Shown: in pieces, positions 54,994 through 63,216 of the stretch | Position numbering within the stretch: position 1 is the stretch's first letter | Layout of the letters: each line of letters begins with the position of its first letter | Assembly: GCA_002840355.1 (NCBI GenBank) | Contig: PHAL01000012.1 | Location: forward strand, 27,120-91,119 | DNA from: Elusimicrobia bacterium HGW-Elusimicrobia-3 | GTDB taxonomy: Bacteria; Elusimicrobiota; Elusimicrobia; Elusimicrobiales; UBA9959 | Direction: 5' to 3' | Length of the DNA stretch: 64,000 bases | Notes under the pieces: model-generated | The model's input: the letters and a program-made list of their open reading frames with translations, nothing else | The model's database searches: none | What the model was told of the DNA's origin: nothing | Made by a program: the position numbers and the translations under genes

Positions 54994-56607
54994 TTAGCGG
55001 GCGGCCTGCTGCGCCTTTTCGATAATAGCTTCGGCCGAGGCTTTTGCGCGCTTCTCCAGTTCCTTCCTGAGCAGCTCGCGCTTGAGCACTTTCTGCAAGG
55101 CGTTCTTGGGCAGGGCGCTGACCACTTCCACGTCGCGCGGGCGCTTGTACGCGTCGAAGTTTTCCTTGATGAACTTCATGATCTCGGCTTTTTCCAGCGC
55201 CGTGTCGGGGCGGGCCACGACGAAGCATTTCATCGTCTCGTTGCCGCTGCCGTCGGGGATGCCGATCACGGCGTTCTCCAGCACTTTCGGGTGGGTGCAG
55301 ATCGTGTGTTCGATCTGGGCCGGGAACACCTTGAGGCCCTTCACGATGACCATGTCCTTCTTGCGGTCGCGGATGAACAGGAAGCCGTCGGTGTCGAGCA
55401 CGCCGATGTCGCCGGTCTTGAGCCAGCCGTCCTCCGTGAACAGCTCGCGGGTGGCCTGGTCGTTGCCGTGGTAGCCGCGGGTGATGTTGGGGCCCATCAC
55501 GCAGATCTCGCCTTCCTCGCCGTGCTTGAGGTGGTTGCCCTGCTCGTCGACGATGCGGATCTTCACGCCGGGGATGGCCTTGCCTACCGAGCCGTGCTTG
55601 CGCGACCTGGGCGGCACAATGGTCACCACCGGGCTGGTCTCGGTGAGGCCGTAGCCTTCGAGGATGTGCAGGCCGAAGGCCTTGTGGAAGTGGTCGGTGA
55701 TGGTGCGGTTGAGCGGGGCCGCGCCGGACAGGCACAGGCGCACCTTGCGCAGGCTCCAGAACTTCAGGAAGAACTTCTTGAGGCCGCGGGCCTCCTTGGC
55801 CAGCACGCCGTAGATCTGCGGCACGGCTATCATGATGGTCACGCCCTCGCGGCCCATGGCCTGCAGCCAGGGCTTGGGCGGGGTGATGCTCTTGACTATC
55901 ATCGTCTTGGAGCCGAGCAGGATGGGCGTGATCACGTTGCCGGTCCAGGAGAAGGTGTGGAACATGGGCAGCAGCGCCATGAACACGTCTTTCTTGACGG
56001 GCTCCAGGGTGGCGATGGCCGCCTTGGAGTTCTCTATCATGTTGTGGTGCGTCAGCAGCACGCCCTTGGGGTGGCCTGTGGTGCCGGAGGTGTAGAGGAT
56101 GGTGGCCAGGTCGTGCTCGTCGGCCGCGGCTTTCTGGGTCTGTGGGTGGTAATGGGCGTGCTTCACGGAGTGCCAGAAGTCGTGGACGCCGTCCACGCCG
56201 GTGAAGTCGGCCGAGATCAGGAACTTCAGGCCGGGCAGGTTCTTTTTGACGTTGAGGTAGTTCTTGATGAACTCTTTCTCGGTCACCACGCCCTTGCAGG
56301 CTGAGTTCTCCAGGATGTAGGAGAGTTCCTCTGCCTTGGAGACCAGGTAGTTTATGGGCACCGCCACCGCGCCGATCTTGGAGAGGGCGAAATAGGCGAT
56401 GATGAATTCGGGGGAGTTGCGCAGGGCGATGGCGGCCCTGTCGCCCTTGCGCAGGCCGTGCTGCCAGAACATGTCGGCCGCGCGGTCCACGGAGTAGAGC
56501 ACTTCGTGCCAGGACATGTGTTTGTCGCCGGTGACGTAGGCGGTCTCTTCGGGGTGGCGCTCGGCGGTCTTGGCAAGGCAGGAGTAAAGGTCTTTGGGTT
56601 CGGTCAT
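54994..56607 (-). CDS. AMP-dependent acyl-CoA synthetase (long-chain fatty-acid ligase-like)
   Basis: The 537-residue enzyme activates a carboxylic acid with ATP and CoA. The AMP-binding signature ILYTSGTTGHPKGVLLTH is at about 181-198, the motif GYGLTETSPVV near 320, and the C-terminal GWLKTGDIG and KDMVIVKGLKVFPAQIE near 410-450. The catalytic Lys is probably in ALPKNALQKVLKRELL. It lacks a membrane anchor. Chain length is unknown; medium to long chains are likely. First gene of the fadD-like-cca unit. Confidence 0.9.
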   Translation of the reverse strand: MTEPKDLYSCLAKTAERHPEETAYVTGDKHMSWHEVLYSVDRAADMFWQHGLRKGDRAAIALRNSPEFIIAYFALSKIGAVAVPINYLVSKAEELSYILENSACKGVVTEKEFIKNYLNVKKNLPGLKFLISADFTGVDGVHDFWHSVKHAHYHPQTQKAAADEHDLATILYTSGTTGHPKGVLLTHHNMIENSKAAIATLEPVKKDVFMALLPMFHTFSWTGNVITPILLGSKTMIVKSITPPKPWLQAMGREGVTIMIAVPQIYGVLAKEARGLKKFFLKFWSLRKVRLCLSGAAPLNRTITDHFHKAFGLHILEGYGLTETSPVVTIVPPRSRKHGSVGKAIPGVKIRIVDEQGNHLKHGEEGEICVMGPNITRGYHGNDQATRELFTEDGWLKTGDIGVLDTDGFLFIRDRKKDMVIVKGLKVFPAQIEHTICTHPKVLENAVIGIPDGSGNETMKCFVVARPDTALEKAEIMKFIKENFDAYKRPRDVEVVSALPKNALQKVLKRELLRKELEKRAKASAEAIIEKAQQAAR

Positions 56608-56679
56608 TTGGCCTCCGGATTAGTCTAAATTGTAGTTAATTATAGGGGGGTTATGAAAGCGCGCGTATCAAAATTAACG

Positions 56680-56695
56680 GGCCGCGGGCGCGGCC
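56680..56695 (-). terminator. Terminator of the motor / surface-protein operon
   Basis: GGCCGCG (56680-56686) pairs with CGCGGCC (56689-56695), touching the stop codon of the LysM gene. TTAATTTTGATACG follows on the minus strand. Confidence 0.6.
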
Positions 56696-57312
56696 TACTT
56701 ATCCAGCGGGATGAGCAGCCGGACGCCCTTTTCTAGGCGGTGGGGATTCGGGACGTGCGGGTTGGCGCCCCAGATCTTTTCCCAGAGCTTGAGGTCGCCG
56801 TAGTACTTGATGGCTATTTCGGCCATGGTCTCGCCGGCCCTGACCACGTGGATGACGTAGCGGCCTCCTTTGGCGCATTCCCCCTCCCCGAACAGGCAGT
56901 CGAACACGGCGCCGGTCTCGGCCGAGGTGTCGAGCGTCGCCGTGGACAGCGGCACCGAGGGCGTGGGCGCGTCCCGGTCCAGTTCCGCCAGCAGGATCAG
57001 CGTCTTGAGCGAATCGTCTTTGGGAAAGATGTCGGCGGCGCGCCGCAGCGAGTCGCGGGCCCCGTCATAGTCCCCGGCCCGCAGGGCGTCCTTGCCCTTT
57101 ATAGCCAGGCAATGGCCGAGTATTTCCTTGGCCCTGGCGTCCCTGGGGTTGGCTTTCAGGGCGCCTGAAAAGAAGGTTATGGCCCTGTCCAGGCGGCCGG
57201 TGAGGAATAAACCGGCCCCCCGGTCCAGCGCGTCCTTCGCGCCGGCCGGCGCGCTGAGAGCGGCCAGCGCCGGCAGGGCCAGCGCCAGGAGCGCTCTAGC
57301 GGGCAGGCGCAT
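56695..57312 (-). CDS. Exported TPR and LysM-domain protein
   Basis: The 205-residue protein has a signal peptide (1-25), TPR-like helices (about 27-110: LFLTGRLDRAITFFSGALKANPRDARAKEILG), a linker, and a C-terminal LysM domain (about 152-202: HVVRAGETMAEIAIKYYGDLKLWEKIWGANP, RLEKGVRLLIP). LysM binds peptidoglycan, so the protein may anchor the system to the cell wall. It overlaps the PorV-like gene by 17 nt, as the last gene of an eight-gene operon. Confidence 0.88.
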   Translation of the reverse strand: MRLPARALLALALPALAALSAPAGAKDALDRGAGLFLTGRLDRAITFFSGALKANPRDARAKEILGHCLAIKGKDALRAGDYDGARDSLRRAADIFPKDDSLKTLILLAELDRDAPTPSVPLSTATLDTSAETGAVFDCLFGEGECAKGGRYVIHVVRAGETMAEIAIKYYGDLKLWEKIWGANPHVPNPHRLEKGVRLLIPLDK

Positions 57313-58462
57313 CGCCGCCCCCCAGCTGCCGCCTTGCTTCGCTGACGTCCACGCCCAGCGCCGAGAATTTCTCTATGATGCGCTTGAGCAGCGTTTCCCG
57401 CTCGGCCTTGCCCAGCTTCTCGGTTTCCACCCTGGCCTTGAACCACTGCAGGGTCTCGGCGTAGACGTCGGCGGCGGCGCGGGTGACTTTCTGGCCGCCC
57501 CGTTCCACGGTGATCTGGTCGTTCCCGGCCGTGAGCGAATCGAACTTGAGCTTGAGGCTGAGGCGGTGCGTCATGCCCAGGTCGCCGTAGGGGCTGAGGG
57601 CGTAGTCCACGCCCAGGGCGCCGGTCTCCACGCCGAAGCCCAGGCTGATGGCCGACATGGCGCCGAGGTAGCCCATCGCGGCCGTCTTGAAGCCGGCGCG
57701 CAGGGCCAGGCGCGCGCCTTTTACCGGCGCCGGATAAATATATTCCCCGCCGAAATGCAGCCCCAGCGAATCGTCGAAGGGCAGGCTGAGGTCGGAGGTG
57801 AGCAGCAGGTCCTTGCTGTACTGCAGCGCGGCGCCGGCGCGCAGGCCCATCGGCAGGCCGCCCGGGGTGCCGCCCTCGCCCAGCGCTAGGCCGGTGCCCA
57901 GGTTGCGCAGCGTTGCGCCGAACTTGAGGCGCGGCGAGCGCTCGTAGACGGCGCCGGCGTCGATCGCGAAGGCCTGGCCGCTCTCGCTCTCGATGCGCTC
58001 GCGGATGATCTTGAAGCTGGCGCCGGCCCGGAGCTTGTTCTTGAGCGTGCGGGCGTAGGAGCCTATCAGCACCAGGTCGCCGGCGCTGTAGTAGCCCTCG
58101 GTGTAGCCGTACTTGTTGCCGCGCTCTATGTCGCCGGTGGATAGCCCGCCCAGGCCGGCGCCTATCACGTCATCGGGCGTGCGGCGCATGGCGAAGGCCG
58201 CGTGCTGCAGGCTGGTGTCGGCCAGCCAGACATTGTGGCCGAAGGTCTGCTGCAGGCGCTTGACGTAGTTGAGGCCGGCCGGGTTCCAGTAGAGGGCGTC
58301 CACGTCGTCGGCGGCGGCCGTGAAGGCCTCGCCCATGGCGGCGGGCCTGGCGCCCCAGCCCACGCGCAGGAAGGCGGCCGAGGACGCGCCGGCGGCGCGC
58401 GCCTGCCCGGCGCAGCACAGGGCGGCGAGGGCGGTCAGGACCAGGAGGCGTGAGGTTTTCAT
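57296..58462 (-). CDS. PorV/UPF0164-family outer-membrane protein, second copy
   Basis: The 388-residue protein has a signal peptide (about 1-23) and the family start FLRVGWGARPAAMGEAFTAAADDVDALYWNPAGL. The barrel runs to about 310 (HRLSLKLKFDSL). A C-terminal helical tail of about 75 residues follows, which the copy at 44259 lacks. It follows the propeller gene by 6 nt and overlaps the LysM gene by 17 nt. It probably moves or holds the propeller protein at the surface, by analogy with PorV and its cargo. Confidence 0.82.
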   Translation of the reverse strand: MKTSRLLVLTALAALCCAGQARAAGASSAAFLRVGWGARPAAMGEAFTAAADDVDALYWNPAGLNYVKRLQQTFGHNVWLADTSLQHAAFAMRRTPDDVIGAGLGGLSTGDIERGNKYGYTEGYYSAGDLVLIGSYARTLKNKLRAGASFKIIRERIESESGQAFAIDAGAVYERSPRLKFGATLRNLGTGLALGEGGTPGGLPMGLRAGAALQYSKDLLLTSDLSLPFDDSLGLHFGGEYIYPAPVKGARLALRAGFKTAAMGYLGAMSAISLGFGVETGALGVDYALSPYGDLGMTHRLSLKLKFDSLTAGNDQITVERGGQKVTRAAADVYAETLQWFKARVETEKLGKAERETLLKRIIEKFSALGVDVSEARRQLGGGDAPAR

Positions 58463-58468
58463 GGCGCG

Positions 58469-60592
58469 CTAGCGGATGATGGCGAACTTGCCTTTCCGCG
58501 GTTCCCCGCTGCCTCCCTTGATGTAATAGATGTAGACGCCGGTGGCCGTTTCGGCCCCGGAGACGCTCTTGGTGTCCCACAGGTAGCGGCCTTCGCTGTC
58601 GGCCGTGCCGGACTTCTGGTAGATCAGCTGGCCGGCCAGGTCCACGATGGTGAGGTTGAAGGACGCGCCCGCCGCGAGGCCCGCGAACACGATGCCCGCG
58701 CCCAGCGTAGAAGCATCGAAATTGCCGCCGGTGCCAGGCCGGTAGGGGTTCGGGTAGACCTTGGCCGGTATGCCGCTGCCGCCACCGGGGCCGCCTATGC
58801 CGCCGCCGCTGGAAACGGCCTTGAGCACGGCATACTTGTTATTGGCGGCTTTGGCCGCGGCGGTCACCGTTTTGGCGGCGGTGTTGACCGTGGAGGGCAG
58901 GGTGACCCAGCCGGCGACGGTGTCGTAGTAGCCGAGCGACAGGGCGGTCTCGGGGTAATCGCCCAGGTCGGCCGGCGAGTAGCGCAGCGTGACCGTCAGG
59001 TTCTGCAGCGAGGTGGTGGAAGGGTTGCCGGCCACGAACAGCCCTTCGCCGGCCTGCTGTATGTCGCCGGACGCCGCCGCTTCGGGAGAGAGGGTGATGG
59101 TCTCCTGCAGCGAGAAGGAGCCGGCCGGCACGGAGACCGTGACCTGGCCGAGACCGGTCATGGCGTTTATCGTGGCGGCCTGGCCGGCCGGCACGGTCTG
59201 GCGCAGGCGCGTCCTGGCCAGCGCGGCCGAAGTGTAGTACTCGCCGTTGGCGTTGGTGACGGTGATGGTGGTGAAGCCCAGGATGACGGCGGGCGCGGGG
59301 GTGACGGGCAGGGTAAGCTGCCCCGAATTATACGAGGCCGCCCCGGTGGAGATCAGCGGGTCCGAGAAAGTAACGGCCGTGTCGGCCAGCAGGCCCCGGC
59401 CGATGAACGTGACGTTTGCGGTTTCGCCTATATAGAGCGGCGAGACCTCGTTGACCCGGGGCGAGGCGTTGTACTTCACCACGAAATAATTATTGGAGGC
59501 CGTGTAGCTCTCCCCGGCCGCGATCACGTTGTCCTCGGCGTCCACCGCCACGGCGCTGAGCAGGTCGGCCAGGCCGCCGTCGTAGGCCGCCGTGGACAGC
59601 ACGTTGAGCGCGGGGTCGTACTTTATGGAGAAGAAGTCCACCGCGCCGGCGATATTGGTGAAGCCGGAGACGGTGATATTGCCGTAGGCGTCCACGGCCA
59701 CGCCCTTGGGGTTGTCCGCCCCGCCGCTGTCGTAAGCCGCCGACGAGATCAGGGTGGTCAGGGTGCTGTCGTATTTCAGCGTCAGGAAGTCCGGGATGCC
59801 GGACAGCGGCACCATGCGCGCGGCCACTATCACGTTGCCGTCGCCGTCCACGGCCACCCCGACGGCGGTATCGCCGCCGCCGCTGTCGAAAGAGACGGCC
59901 GGCGGCAGGTAGGAGAGGTTCTTGTCGTAGCGCACCAGGCGCACGTCGTCGTTGGTGCCCCCCGTCTTGGTCAGCCCGGCCACTATCAGGTAGTCGCCGT
60001 TGAAGGTCAGCGCGTTAGCTTGGTCCATGTAGCCGCTGTCGTAGGCCGCGCTGGAGACCTGGTTCAGGGCGGGGCTGTACTTGATGGTATGGAAATCGTC
60101 GGTGCCGTTGTTGCTGTAGCCGGTAACGTAGATATTGTTCTGGTCGTCGGTGCGCACGGCGTTGGCCCTGTCGAAGATGCCGCCCGAGTAGGTGGCGGAG
60201 GAGAGCAGCGCCCCGAAGTTGGCGCTGTATTTCAGCGTGACGTAGTTGGCGCCGCCGTTCTCCATGCCCGCCACGATGATGTTGCCCAGGCCGTCCACCG
60301 CTATGCCGCCGGGGATATTGCCGCTGCCGCCGTTGGCGTACAGGCTGGCCGCGCCCACGGTGAGCGCCAGGGTCTTGCTGTATTTTACCGAAAGGAAATC
60401 GGTGCCGCTGTTGCCGGTGACGAAGATGTTGCCCGCCGCGTCCACGGCCACGGCGGTTGCCTTGTCGTCCCCGGCGCCGGAGTCGTACGTGGCCGAGGCC
60501 AGCACGATCATCTCCGGCGCGGCGTGGGCCGCGGCGGCGCAGCAGGCGGCGATCAGGCCGGCCAGCAGGGGTTTAAGCGTTGCGCGGCGCAC
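58469..60592 (-). CDS. Surface beta-propeller protein with C-terminal sorting-like domain
   Basis: The 707-residue protein has a signal peptide (1-24). Seven SBBP-like blades with the pattern AVAVDAAGNIFVTG and FLTLKYDSTL cover about 30-375. An IPT-like domain (about 380-460), a ZU5-like region (about 470-600), and a Gly-rich linker (GGGIGGPGGGSG) follow. From residue 612 the C-terminal domain VYPNPYRPGTGG...KGKFAIIR is like that of the giant Kelch protein. It is embedded between the receiver and PorV-like genes. Confidence 0.85.
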   Translation of the reverse strand: MRRATLKPLLAGLIAACCAAAAHAAPEMIVLASATYDSGAGDDKATAVAVDAAGNIFVTGNSGTDFLSVKYSKTLALTVGAASLYANGGSGNIPGGIAVDGLGNIIVAGMENGGANYVTLKYSANFGALLSSATYSGGIFDRANAVRTDDQNNIYVTGYSNNGTDDFHTIKYSPALNQVSSAAYDSGYMDQANALTFNGDYLIVAGLTKTGGTNDDVRLVRYDKNLSYLPPAVSFDSGGGDTAVGVAVDGDGNVIVAARMVPLSGIPDFLTLKYDSTLTTLISSAAYDSGGADNPKGVAVDAYGNITVSGFTNIAGAVDFFSIKYDPALNVLSTAAYDGGLADLLSAVAVDAEDNVIAAGESYTASNNYFVVKYNASPRVNEVSPLYIGETANVTFIGRGLLADTAVTFSDPLISTGAASYNSGQLTLPVTPAPAVILGFTTITVTNANGEYYTSAALARTRLRQTVPAGQAATINAMTGLGQVTVSVPAGSFSLQETITLSPEAAASGDIQQAGEGLFVAGNPSTTSLQNLTVTLRYSPADLGDYPETALSLGYYDTVAGWVTLPSTVNTAAKTVTAAAKAANNKYAVLKAVSSGGGIGGPGGGSGIPAKVYPNPYRPGTGGNFDASTLGAGIVFAGLAAGASFNLTIVDLAGQLIYQKSGTADSEGRYLWDTKSVSGAETATGVYIYYIKGGSGEPRKGKFAIIR

Positions 60593-60596
60593 GTCG

Positions 60597-60977
60597 TCAG
60601 CCCCCGTTGGCCGGGTAGGCCTGCTCGAGCAGGCGCACGCGCTTGATCAGCTCGTCGTTCTCGAAAGGCTTGGTCAGGTAATCGTCGGCGCCGCGCTCCA
60701 TGCCCTTGGCTTTCTCGTCCATGCCCTTGCGCGCGGTCAGCAGCATCACCGGCATCTCCTTGTAGCGGTCGTCATTGCGGATCAGGTCCAGCAGCTCCAG
60801 GCCGTCCATCTCGGGCATGTTGATGTCGAGCACGGCCATATCGGCGCCGTTCTTCTGCAGGGCCTCCCAGGCTCTTTTGCCGTTGGGATGGGGCGAGACG
60901 TCGTAGCCGGCCGAGCTGAGCACCATTTCCACCAGGTCCCGAACGTCGTCGTCGTCGTCCGCTATGATTATTTTCAT
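60597..60977 (-). CDS. CheY-like single-domain response regulator
   Basis: The 126-residue protein is a receiver alone. The acidic pocket (Asp8, Asp9), phospho-acceptor Asp51 in MAVLDINMPEMDG, Thr81 in MLLTARKG, and Lys103 in YLTKPF are all present. Without an output domain it probably acts by binding a partner, as CheY binds FliM. Its place after the MotB genes suggests the partner is the motor. No histidine kinase is in the window. It starts 24 nt after the second MotB-like gene. Confidence 0.93.
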   Translation of the reverse strand: MKIIIADDDDDVRDLVEMVLSSAGYDVSPHPNGKRAWEALQKNGADMAVLDINMPEMDGLELLDLIRNDDRYKEMPVMLLTARKGMDEKAKGMERGADDYLTKPFENDELIKRVRLLEQAYPANGG

Positions 60978-61001
60978 TTATCCGTTCTCCTTGGTTCTGC
61001 C

Positions 61002-61655
61002 TTACGGGCTGTCTTGATTTATCGGCTGCTTCTCCGCGCTCACCACTTCCGCCAGGGGCGCGGAAGGGGCGGTCCGCCTGCGTATCAGTATCTCCACCCT
61101 GCGGTTGGCCGCCTTGTGCTCGGGCGTGTCGTTGGGGTGCAGCGGGCTGAACTGCCCGTGCCCGGCGGCCGCGAAAAGTTCCGGGTTGTTCCCCTCTTTC
61201 ACGAGGAAATCTATCACGCTGATGGCCCGGTACAGAGAGAGCTCCCAGTTGGACGAGAAGTCGCCGCCGTAAAAGACCGGCTCGTCGTCCGTGTGCCCGT
61301 CCACCACCACCACGTAGCGCTCGTCGAGATTCTTGATGCTCGAGGCCAGGTTGGCCAGCGTGGGCAGGGCCGCGTCCTTGAGCCTGGCGATGCTCAGGTC
61401 GAACACCACGGAGGAGGGCAGCGTGACCTTGATGCCGTCTTCCACCGTCTCCACCTTGGCGTCCTGCAGGTCCTTGAGGTCCTCTTTTACCTCCTGCGCC
61501 AGGATCTCGGTGCGCTCTGCGTTCTTCTTTTTCAGCCGTTCCGAGTAGTCCGCGTACTGTATCAGGAAGAAAATGCACAGGATCGTCATGACGCCGATAT
61601 AGGGCAGCAGGTAGGCGTTCATCGCCTCGGAGAAGTCCAATTTCTTCTTCTTCAT
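61002..61655 (-). CDS. MotB-like protein lacking the proton-carrying Asp
   Basis: The 217-residue protein has a membrane helix (YLLPYIGVMTILCIFFLIQY, 15-34), a coiled linker, and an OmpA/MotB peptidoglycan-binding domain (GHTDDEPV near residue 120, AANRRVEILIRR near 183). Aligned with MotB, PYIGVMTILCIFF corresponds to TYADMMTLLLCFF, so Gly21 stands where MotB has the essential Asp. It may form a mixed stator with the protein encoded upstream, which keeps the Asp. The genes overlap by 4 nt. Confidence 0.85.
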   Translation of the reverse strand: MKKKKLDFSEAMNAYLLPYIGVMTILCIFFLIQYADYSERLKKKNAERTEILAQEVKEDLKDLQDAKVETVEDGIKVTLPSSVVFDLSIARLKDAALPTLANLASSIKNLDERYVVVVDGHTDDEPVFYGGDFSSNWELSLYRAISVIDFLVKEGNNPELFAAAGHGQFSPLHPNDTPEHKAANRRVEILIRRRTAPSAPLAEVVSAEKQPINQDSP

Positions 61656-62416
61656 TGGACCGCTCCCGGCGCCGCCGCGGCCTCCGGGGCCTGCTGCAGG
61701 GCCGCCATCCGCACCAGGGCCGCCCTGTTGCGCAGCACCAGCTTGATCTCTATGCGGCGGTTCCTGGCCCGGTTGGCGTCGCTGTCGTTGGGGCCGGCGG
61801 GCATATACTCTCCGTAGGCCGCGGCCGAGACGCGTTCCGGGACCAGCAGCTTCTCCCGCGTAAAATACTGCAGCACCTGCAGCGAGCGCGCCGCCGACAG
61901 CTCGCGGTTGGAATAGTAGGGCCCGAGCCCCGTGGAGCGCGCCATGGCCAGCTGCCAGCGCTTCATGCCGGCCGGCGCGGTCTGCGTTATGGGCACGTCG
62001 TCCGTGTGGCCCTCTATCTCCAGGTCGTAGCGGCTGGAGGCCAGCACCTTGCCCACTTCGGACAGCACCAGCTTTCCTTCCTCCTTGAGCCTGGCCTGGC
62101 CGGATTCGAACAGCACCGGCTCCGGCAGCACGATGCGCAGGTCCTTCTCTCCGAGCTTGACCGAGGCTATCCCTTCAATGCGGGCGAGTTTCAGCCCGGT
62201 CTCCGTCATCGTTTTAACCGCGGCCTCTTTCTTGTGGATGGAGGTGGAGATGCCCCGCATATAATCCCTGAACTCCTGTTCCGTGAAGCCCTTCTGATAG
62301 GCTATGAGCACGCTGGCGAACAGCATCATGAAAAAAAGGGCCTCGTTGGTTATGAGGTCGCTGTAGACCGTCATCCAGACCACGGGGGTTTTAAGTCTTT
62401 TCTTCTTCAGGGCCAT
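61652..62416 (-). CDS. motB: MotB-like stator protein
   Basis: The 254-residue protein has a membrane helix with PVVWMTVYSDLITNEALFFMMLFA (11-34), where Asp20 matches the proton-binding Asp of MotB. The periplasmic OmpA-like domain has EIEGHTDDVPI and RARNRRIEIKLV. The plug region is charged (about 42-70). It forms a stator with MotA (12-nt gap). An ExbD/TolR-type role is less likely because of the OmpA domain. Confidence 0.9.
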   Translation of the reverse strand: MALKKKRLKTPVVWMTVYSDLITNEALFFMMLFASVLIAYQKGFTEQEFRDYMRGISTSIHKKEAAVKTMTETGLKLARIEGIASVKLGEKDLRIVLPEPVLFESGQARLKEEGKLVLSEVGKVLASSRYDLEIEGHTDDVPITQTAPAGMKRWQLAMARSTGLGPYYSNRELSAARSLQVLQYFTREKLLVPERVSAAAYGEYMPAGPNDSDANRARNRRIEIKLVLRNRAALVRMAALQQAPEAAAAPGAVQ

Positions 62417-62428
62417 CGGTGGTTTCCG

Positions 62429-63190
62429 CTATTTCTCCTCTTTGCGGTGCTGCGCGGCCAGGTGCTTCTCCAGCTTGCGGCGCAGGTTCAGCGAAGACTC
62501 CTCTTTTTTGAAGGAGAGCACGCCCATCATCATCAGCTGCTTGGCCAGGAGCTCCTTGTTGCTGTAGGCCTCCAGCTTGCCGGCCGTGGGCAGCGCTATG
62601 AAGTTGGCCATGAAGATGCCGTAGAAAGTGGTCACGATGGCCACCGTCATGGCGGCGCCCATGGCCTTGGGGCTGTCGAGGTAGCGCAGCACGCCCAGGA
62701 TGCCGATGAGCGTGCCGAGCAGGCCGAACACCGGGCCGTAGCCGCCGGCCGCCGCGAAGGCCTTCTGCACCTGCTGGTGGCGCTCCAGCGTGAATTCCAT
62801 ATCCTTCTCGAGGCTTTCCCTGATGGCGTCCTCTTCCCACTCGCTGAGGATCATCTTCACGCCGGATTTAAGGAACTTGTCGTCCTTGAGGGTGTGCTCG
62901 GCGAGCGAGTCCACGCCCTTCTCCTTTACCACTTCGGCCAGCGCGCACAGCCGGTTGATGATGAGGTGCGGCTTGCCGACCTTCTTGGGGAAGAAGGTAA
63001 GGAACAGCGAGCGCGGCACGTCCTTGATGACGTCCAGCGGGAACGTCATCATGGTGGAGGCGATGGTGCCTCCGACCACCAGCACGAAAGAGGGCAGGTT
63101 CCACAGCAGGCCCATGATGTCGCCGGCCGCGAGGGCGTAATAGACGCAGCCTATACCCAGGGTCAATCCTATCACGGTTGAAAAATCCAC
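62429..63190 (-). CDS. motA: MotA-like stator protein
   Basis: The 253-residue protein has four membrane helices (about 4-24, 32-50, 148-170, 180-200), with a cytoplasmic loop between helix 2 and 3. Family marks are VVGGTIASTMMTFPLD, the charged EEDAIRESLEKDMEFTLERH segment, and GGYGPVFGLLGTLIGILGVLRYL with the two conserved Pro positions. It would pair with the MotB-like proteins encoded just downstream. It follows the FliG-like gene by 26 nt. Confidence 0.92.
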   Translation of the reverse strand: MDFSTVIGLTLGIGCVYYALAAGDIMGLLWNLPSFVLVVGGTIASTMMTFPLDVIKDVPRSLFLTFFPKKVGKPHLIINRLCALAEVVKEKGVDSLAEHTLKDDKFLKSGVKMILSEWEEDAIRESLEKDMEFTLERHQQVQKAFAAAGGYGPVFGLLGTLIGILGVLRYLDSPKAMGAAMTVAIVTTFYGIFMANFIALPTAGKLEAYSNKELLAKQLMMMGVLSFKKEESSLNLRRKLEKHLAAQHRKEEK

Positions 63191-63216
63191 GTTAGCTCCT
63201 CCTTAATAAAACCAGG

